Shown here in pieces: positions 32,908-38,159 of a DNA stretch of 38,159 nucleotides. The first letter of the stretch is position 1. Each line of letters begins with the position of its first letter. Source of the stretch: an uncultured Prevotellaceae bacterium (lineage in GTDB: Bacteria; Bacteroidota; Bacteroidia; Bacteroidales; Bacteroidaceae); contig CALAEY010000083.1 in assembly GCA_937891085.1 (NCBI GenBank), positions 1-38,159 on the forward strand. Reading direction: 5' to 3'. The position numbers and the translations under genes are program-made. Under the pieces are notes generated by a model. That model worked only from the letters and a program-made list of their open reading frames with translations. It ran no database searches and was not told the origin of the DNA.

Positions 32908-34689
32908 ATGAAGAAAACATTACTATTGACTTTGGCAACTATGCTGGCCACAACGCTATCAGCCCAGAAATATGTAGGTGGCGACATCAGTTTGGTTCCT
33001 GCTTACGAAACCGCTGGCGACAAATGGCTTGATGCCGACGGGAATGCTATCAACACGACATATTCCGACGGTATGATTACCTATCTGCGCGACGTGGCCA
33101 AGTGGAACGCCATCCGCGTACGTCTGCTGGTGAATCCCGCCAACGATGACGGTGTAGTGGACGATGACTATATGGCCACTTGCCAGGATATTGACTATGT
33201 CAAGAAGTTAGGCAAGCGCATCAAGGATGCAGGCATGAGCTTCCTGCTCGATATCTTCTATAGCGACACGTGGACTGATGTCTCCAAGCAATGGATTCCC
33301 GGCGACTGGGGGTACGACAGCACTACTGCCACAGAAACCCTTGCCGCCAAAGTCAAGAGTTACACCACCGAGGTGCTCGATGCGCTGACAGACTACGGTG
33401 CAAAGCCCGACTTCATACAACTTGGCAACGAGGTCAGCTACGGCATGCTGTGGGATAATCTGACGGGGAAAAACAAAAGCAAGTGGTTTGTCACCAGCAG
33501 CACTTATAATGCCCAAGAAGCTAACATCAAGCGTTTTGCCGCTCTGCTCAAAGCAGCTAAAGAAGGAGTGGACGCATCGAAAGCAGCAGGCGCCTCCATC
33601 ATTCTACACTGCGAGCGTACAGAGACAGCTGCGCACTGTGCAAACTTCTACAACTGGGTCACCCAGGCTGGCTTTACAGACTTCGACATCATCGGACTCA
33701 GCTACTATCCCTTGTGGCATGGCACCCTGACAAATCTCAGCTCAACGCTGACACAACTACAAACCTACTTTCCCAGCAAGAAAATACAAATTGTAGAAAC
33801 TGGCTACCAGCATACCACACCCAGTTCCATTAAATCCTCTGAATACAATACCAGTAGCACATGGCCCTATTCTACCACTGGACAGACCAGCTTTGTCAAA
33901 GACCTTATCAGCACGCTGAACAACTTCGACAATGTGACAGGACTCTACTACTGGCAACCTGAAGAATGTGGAAATGGAGCTGACGCTAATGGAAATAACC
34001 GTGTGATGAACCACTATGACAACCGAGGTTTCTGGAATAACACTTGGAAAAGCGGCAGTCATACACTCAATAGCAAGGATGCGCTGATGGCCTTGAAAAC
34101 TTTCATTGGAGAGGAAGACGACCCGACACAAGAGACTGATGTCACCAACCAGTATATCGTCAACCCGTCTTTCACCAACGACATCAGCGGTTGGACAAAT
34201 ACCGGAGGAACAGCCCAATGGAAGCAAAACACATGGGCACCCTTGTCAAACTACTGCGAATTCGCATGGACAGACAATGCCATCGTCGACCAGAAAGTAG
34301 TACAGACACCCACCCTGCCAGCAGGTTCCTACGAACTAACTATCAACTGCGCCTCAGACAAAAACTCGACAGGTGTCTTCCTGATTGCTGGCAACCAAAG
34401 CGTAGAAATGAAGGGAACAGGGAACGTTGAAACTTCCTCCGTTTCGTTTACTGTTACCTCAGAAACAGCCATCGAGATAGGAGTAAAACTCCAAAACACT
34501 ACAGCCACATGGGTGAATTTCGACAATTTCGTGTTGATATTGAAGACCACCAGCGGCATTGAAGCTATCACTACCTGCACACAGAGCAACAATAACGCTT
34601 GGTACACGCCTGATGGCCGTCGCTTGACAGCCGAACCCACCCAAAAGGGGCTCTACATCCACAACGGGAAAAAAATTATAGTAAAGTGA
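32908..34689 (+). CDS. GH53 arabinogalactan endo-beta-1,4-galactanase with C-terminal accessory region
   Basis: 593 residues from the ATG at 32908 (an upstream in-frame GTG at 32884 would spoil the signal peptide). Signal peptide 1-20 (ending TLSAQ). The GH53 domain spans ~22-400, with acid/base Glu175 in QLGNEVSYGMLW and nucleophile Glu297 in IQIVETGYQ. A beta-sandwich region (~415-560; NPSFTNDISGWTN) looks like a carbohydrate-binding module. The end WYTPDGRRL plus KGLYIHNGKKIIVK resembles the short C-terminal motif of many secreted Prevotella proteins, perhaps a reduced sorting tail. It cleaves beta-1,4-galactan side chains of pectin. An SGNH hydrolase follows. Confidence 0.9.
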   Translation: MKKTLLLTLATMLATTLSAQKYVGGDISLVPAYETAGDKWLDADGNAINTTYSDGMITYLRDVAKWNAIRVRLLVNPANDDGVVDDDYMATCQDIDYVKKLGKRIKDAGMSFLLDIFYSDTWTDVSKQWIPGDWGYDSTTATETLAAKVKSYTTEVLDALTDYGAKPDFIQLGNEVSYGMLWDNLTGKNKSKWFVTSSTYNAQEANIKRFAALLKAAKEGVDASKAAGASIILHCERTETAAHCANFYNWVTQAGFTDFDIIGLSYYPLWHGTLTNLSSTLTQLQTYFPSKKIQIVETGYQHTTPSSIKSSEYNTSSTWPYSTTGQTSFVKDLISTLNNFDNVTGLYYWQPEECGNGADANGNNRVMNHYDNRGFWNNTWKSGSHTLNSKDALMALKTFIGEEDDPTQETDVTNQYIVNPSFTNDISGWTNTGGTAQWKQNTWAPLSNYCEFAWTDNAIVDQKVVQTPTLPAGSYELTINCASDKNSTGVFLIAGNQSVEMKGTGNVETSSVSFTVTSETAIEIGVKLQNTTATWVNFDNFVLILKTTSGIEAITTCTQSNNNAWYTPDGRRLTAEPTQKGLYIHNGKKIIVK

Positions 34690-34749
34690 GAAGAACGATT
34701 TTTACACTATTGCATGACGGCGGTGATGACAGCGTTAGCACAGAACTAG
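34686..34749 (+). other. Broken signal-peptide region of the SGNH hydrolase (frameshift plus amber codon)
   Basis: GTG at 34686, overlapping the GH53 stop, starts V/M-RRTIFTLL in one frame. From 34714 the main frame continues MTAVMTALAQN, then TAG (34747-34749), then VGTWATATEVP. Together these read as one classical signal peptide ending ALAQNW. One extra base near 34713 (or two missing) breaks the frame, and TAG replaces the Trp codon TGG expected before VGTW. Confidence 0.65.
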
Positions 34750-35859
34750 GTGGGAACATGGGCTACGGCCACAGAGGTTCCATTAGCCCCAAGTGACAAA
34801 CCACAAGTTACACAACTCGATAACAACACGCTACGCCAGATAGTTCATGTGTCTATGGGCGGTGATGTGCTGCGATTGGAACTGTCTAACCTGTTCGGCA
34901 ACGAACCGTTGAAAATCAAGTCCGTGTACATCGCCGATGCTACCACAGGCGAGCAGATTAACACCAAGACGGCTCAGTATCTGAAGTTCAAAGGCAAACA
35001 AGTTGTCACTATTGCTCCCCACCAGTCGGTTTTCTGCGATGACCTAAAATACCAGCTGAAGCCTTTACAGCGTCTCTCCATCACTATTCACTATGGCACC
35101 ATGCCCCAGACGGTGACCACCCATCGTGGCTCACGCACTACCTCTTATATTATGAAAGGAGCATGCAAACCCAAACAGACATTTGTCATTAGCGAACAGT
35201 TAGATCATTGGTATTCCATCGCCTCCATCGACATCCAGGCTGAGGGTCGTCAATGTTGGGCTTGTCTGGGCAACAGCATCACCGATGGTCGTGGCACCAC
35301 CACCAACCAACAGAATCGATGGACTGACATCTGTGCCGAACAGTTGGGTGGTCAAGTGGGTATCCTGAATCTGGGCATCGGCGGCAATTGTGTATTACAG
35401 GGAGGATTGAGCGAACCTGCCATAAAACGCTTCGACCGTGACATCATGAGCCAGCGTGGTCTGACGGGCATCGTCATCTATGAAGGCATCAACGACATTG
35501 GTGGCAGCAGAAATGCTGAACAAACAGCAAGTCAACTCATCAGTACCTACCAGTCATTCATTGCCAAGGCTCGCCAGCAAGGACTGAAAGTTGTAGGCGC
35601 CACTATTACCCAGATAGGGCACACAGACTACTGGTCCTATTTCCATGAGGCCGTGCGCCAGACGGTGAACGAGTGGATACGCACCAGCGGACAGTTCGAT
35701 GCCGTCATCGACTTCGACCAAGTGCTCCGCGACCCTGTTATACCCACCCAGATGCGCGCTGACTACCAGTACGACTGGCTGCACCCCAATGCTGACGGCT
35801 ACAAGGCCATGGGGCAGGAGACCGCAAAAATACTCTCGCTTCCTCAGCTAAAACTCTAA
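34750..35859 (+). CDS. SGNH/GDSL hydrolase, probably damaged at its 5' end
   Basis: 369 residues from the GTG at 34750. Blocks of the SGNH superfamily are all intact: GNSITDG (Ser), LGIGGNCVL (Gly), EGINDIGG (Asn) and DWLHPNADGY (Asp, His). The first ~150 residues form the beta-sandwich found ahead of the hydrolase domain in this subgroup. Members are secreted esterases, often carbohydrate acetylesterases, which would suit the neighbouring galactanase. The expected signal peptide is disrupted (see preceding entry), so the product would stay in the cytoplasm or not be made. The 3' end overlaps the TolC gene by 12 nt. Confidence 0.85.
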   Translation: MGTWATATEVPLAPSDKPQVTQLDNNTLRQIVHVSMGGDVLRLELSNLFGNEPLKIKSVYIADATTGEQINTKTAQYLKFKGKQVVTIAPHQSVFCDDLKYQLKPLQRLSITIHYGTMPQTVTTHRGSRTTSYIMKGACKPKQTFVISEQLDHWYSIASIDIQAEGRQCWACLGNSITDGRGTTTNQQNRWTDICAEQLGGQVGILNLGIGGNCVLQGGLSEPAIKRFDRDIMSQRGLTGIVIYEGINDIGGSRNAEQTASQLISTYQSFIAKARQQGLKVVGATITQIGHTDYWSYFHEAVRQTVNEWIRTSGQFDAVIDFDQVLRDPVIPTQMRADYQYDWLHPNADGYKAMGQETAKILSLPQLKL

Positions 35860-37170
35860 CGTCCGTCCTTGGTAGAACTTGATAAGGGCGGTCTGGTAGA
35901 GGAATTCATAGCGGGCCTTCAGGAAATCGCTCTCAGCATTGAGGTATTTGTTCTTGGCCTCATCGAATTCAGTAATGTTGGCCTTGCCATTCTCGTACTT
36001 GGCCTGCATGAGTTCAAAGGCATCCTGACTACTGCGGGCAGCCGCCTGACTGCTATGGTATTTGGAATGGGCAGCAACGGCACTATAGTAAGCCTGCTGT
36101 ATCTCCTTGTAAAGCGTCTTCTTGGTATTCTCAAGCGTCAGCTGCTGATTCTCATAGCTGATGCGTGCCAAGCGGACATTATTACGGGTGGCCAGACGGT
36201 TGAAAATGGTGTAGTTGAGGGATATACCCAGATACTGCGCGAAGTTGTTCTTCAGCTGGCTACCAAAGCTCTCAGCTGAAATACCGTTAGTCTTAAAGTA
36301 GTTGGTCTGCAACCCGGCATTGAAGGTGAGCGTGGGATAGTAGCCAGCCTGCTGTATCTTAATCTGGCGGTTAGCTGCATCGAGCCGCAGACGCTCAGCC
36401 TGTATCTCCGGCTTAAAGGCGACGGCCTCTTGGTAGATGATGTCAGGAGCTACAGGCTGCTCCATCTGGTCGATACGGTCGACATTAGGACGGACTATCG
36501 TAAAACCGTCAGGAGTAGGCAGTTCGAGCAACTGGCTGAGGGTGAGCAACGAGAGCTGTAGGGTATTGTCAGCCTCAGTAGCCGTCAGCTGCGACTTGGC
36601 CATTGTGGCTTTCTGCTGCGAGAGTTCAGCCTGCGAAGCCTTACCGTTCTCAAACAAAGCCTGCAGGCGGTGTACCTGAGCGGAGTCGATGCTGACCTGA
36701 CGATGCGCCACGTCAGCCATTTCCATGTTATAGAGAATCTGGACATAAGCCTTAGCCACCTGCATGCGGATATCGTTGCGCGCCTTCTCCAAATCCTGTG
36801 TGGCAGCATCGAGGTTCAGTTGACTCAGCTTGATGTTGTTGGGTATCTGGAAGCCAGTGAAGAGCGGTACGCTGGTACCCAGGCTGAACGACGTATTGTT
36901 GGTGTTGCGGTTGGAGTAGGTACCGTCGATGGTCTGGGCGCGTCCGAAGTTTAACATCTCGCTGGCTGAGAAGGTGGCATTGGGCAGACGACTGTTGCGG
37001 GCGGTAGACAGTTGCTGGATGCGCTGGCGCTCGACAATGGCCTTCTGGTGGATGCTGATGTTGTGGACTACTGCATGCTCTGTGCATTGGCGCAAAGACC
37101 AAGGCTGTTGTGCCTGAAGGGGCTGCGATAAAATCGTACCGTACAAGGCAAGGAACAAAAACTTTTTCAT
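35848..37170 (-). CDS. TolC family outer-membrane efflux protein
   Basis: 440 residues. Signal peptide (FLFLALYGTILSQPLQAQ), then two outer-membrane efflux repeats rich in long amphipathic helices, with WSLRQCTEHAVVHNISIHQK at the start and NVRLARISYENQQLTLENT in the second half. It forms the outer-membrane channel of a tripartite exporter. The HlyD-type adaptor gene precedes it by 3 nt on the same strand. The inner-membrane pump gene is not in the window and probably lies upstream or elsewhere. Confidence 0.93.
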   Translation of the reverse strand: MKKFLFLALYGTILSQPLQAQQPWSLRQCTEHAVVHNISIHQKAIVERQRIQQLSTARNSRLPNATFSASEMLNFGRAQTIDGTYSNRNTNNTSFSLGTSVPLFTGFQIPNNIKLSQLNLDAATQDLEKARNDIRMQVAKAYVQILYNMEMADVAHRQVSIDSAQVHRLQALFENGKASQAELSQQKATMAKSQLTATEADNTLQLSLLTLSQLLELPTPDGFTIVRPNVDRIDQMEQPVAPDIIYQEAVAFKPEIQAERLRLDAANRQIKIQQAGYYPTLTFNAGLQTNYFKTNGISAESFGSQLKNNFAQYLGISLNYTIFNRLATRNNVRLARISYENQQLTLENTKKTLYKEIQQAYYSAVAAHSKYHSSQAAARSSQDAFELMQAKYENGKANITEFDEAKNKYLNAESDFLKARYEFLYQTALIKFYQGRTLEF

Positions 37171-37173
37171 AGC

Positions 37174-38159
37174 TTAATCCTCCTTATCGTCAACAATAAC
37201 CTGTGGGCCACGCACCTTGTCCTTCAGCGTGAGGCCTTTCTTAATCTCAATGTTCACACCGTCGGAGAGACCGGTAGTGACGGCAGTACGCTCGTAGGTC
37301 TTCTGCTTGCCATCGCCCTTGATGACATAGACGAAAGTGGAGTCGCCAGAGAACTCTATGGCACTCTCAGGGATGGAGAGTACTTTCTCGGCAGCAGCCA
37401 GTACGATTTCGGCATTGGCGCTGTAGCCAGAACGTATCTTACCACCCTCAGCGAGCTTCACGGCAGCCTTGATTTCAAACTGGTTGGCACCGTTGCTCTC
37501 AGTAGCTTTAGGCGAGATATACTCCAGGTTGGCGTCGAACTTCAGGTCCTGCAAGGCACCGACGGTAATCTTCATCGACATACCGTTAACCAGTTGCCCC
37601 ACCTCGGTCTCATCGATGTTACCTCGGAAGATGAGGTCATTCATGTTAGCCACCGTAGCAATGGTGGTTCCGTCGTTAAAAGTGTTGGCAAGGATGACGG
37701 AGTTACCCACCTTGACAGGGACATCGAGAATGACACCGCTGATGGTAGAACGAATGAGCGTGCTGGAGGCCTTAGCGTTCGACTGTGACACACCGTCGCG
37801 CACCACCTGCAAGGCATCCTGAGCGGCCACCACTTCCTCCTTGGCCTGATTGAGGGTTTTCTTCACCTTGTCGAACTCATCGGCAGAGACGAGTTTCTGT
37901 TCGTAGAGGTTCTTCTCACGTTCGTAGTCGACCTTGACCTGTTGCAGGTTGATGTCTGCCAGACGCACACGAGCCTCGGCAGAGGATAGCTGACCCATAT
38001 CGGGAATCACCTTCACCTTGGCTATCACGTCGCCAGCACTCACATAGTCGCCCGGCTCCTTGTAGAGCTCAGAGATAATGCCTGAGATCTGCGGTTTCAC
38101 GTTGACCTCGTTGCGAGGCTCAATCTTACCCGTGATAATCGTGGTCTTCTGGATGCTCT
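37174..38159 (-). CDS. HlyD/MacA-type periplasmic adaptor subunit (N-terminus beyond right edge)
   Basis: The frame is open through the right edge: upstream of the GTG at 38100 it continues as TTIITGKIEPRNEVNVKPQI, normal family sequence, so the start lies outside. Seen: a lipoyl/barrel half (KPQISGIISELYKEPGDYVS), a long coiled-coil hairpin (about LSSAEARVRLADINLQQVKV to VRDGVSQSN), the second lipoyl half (STISGVILDVPVKVGNSV), and a beta-barrel and membrane-proximal part ending QVIVDDKED. It bridges an inner-membrane transporter to TolC. The MacA-like outline suggests an ABC-type pump partner (inference). Confidence 0.92.
   Translation of the reverse strand, partial: SIQKTTIITGKIEPRNEVNVKPQISGIISELYKEPGDYVSAGDVIAKVKVIPDMGQLSSAEARVRLADINLQQVKVDYEREKNLYEQKLVSADEFDKVKKTLNQAKEEVVAAQDALQVVRDGVSQSNAKASSTLIRSTISGVILDVPVKVGNSVILANTFNDGTTIATVANMNDLIFRGNIDETEVGQLVNGMSMKITVGALQDLKFDANLEYISPKATESNGANQFEIKAAVKLAEGGKIRSGYSANAEIVLAAAEKVLSIPESAIEFSGDSTFVYVIKGDGKQKTYERTAVTTGLSDGVNIEIKKGLTLKDKVRGPQVIVDDKED

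Overview
The window looks like chromosome from a gut-type Bacteroidales, most likely Prevotella or a close relative. The evidence is the gene families (smalltalk protein, BT4734/DUF3987 protein, HU-HIG protein, DUF5675, DUF5683, stand-alone AICAR formyltransferase), the Bacteroidetes promoter signature (TTTG about 20 bp upstream of TAnnTTTG) before many genes, and the scarcity of Shine-Dalgarno sequences. I see no rRNA, tRNA, IS element or CRISPR array, and no stretch over 300 bases without a gene or gene remnant.

Left core block (1-3410): the end of ftsH, then cdsA, with lpxB and surE convergent to them. A second core block (12743-22546) holds parA, parB, a DUF5683 protein, a LysM lytic transglycosylase, a RelA/SpoT protein, a convergent MerR regulator, then alaS followed by a RIC/YtfE-like hemerythrin protein and an orphan LuxR regulator. 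From memory of related genomes, surE and parA tend to be close divergent neighbours, so what lies between them is best read as an accessory island.

Accessory island (about 3398-12629): a DUF5675 protein and a BT4734/DUF3987 primase-helicase-like protein, two unrecognised genes in an operon, an HNH nuclease with two cytosine-C5 methyltransferases, the 3' remnant of an HU-HIG gene, a 34-residue smalltalk gene and a serpin lipoprotein. Near 10727 the upstream methyltransferase and the HU-HIG gene meet head to head and each has lost its 5' end. This marks a deletion or recombination joint, or an assembly join.

Right part (23142-38159): exonuclease III and an Lrp-type regulator, divergent metY, an operon of split 5'-nucleotidase parts plus a GH3/serine-hydrolase fusion, rplS, a small possibly leaderless gene, an AICAR formyltransferase with a small basic protein, a GH53 galactanase followed by an SGNH hydrolase whose signal peptide is destroyed by a frameshift and an amber codon, and a TolC/HlyD-type efflux pair running off the right edge.

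The most unusual signals are the double-truncation joint at 10727, the unrecognised gene pair with an inverted repeat around its promoter (6332-7763), the perfect 11-bp inverted repeat overlapping the parAB promoter (12686-12709), the hemerythrin/LuxR pair with one of the few strong Shine-Dalgarno sites in the window, and the disrupted SGNH hydrolase.
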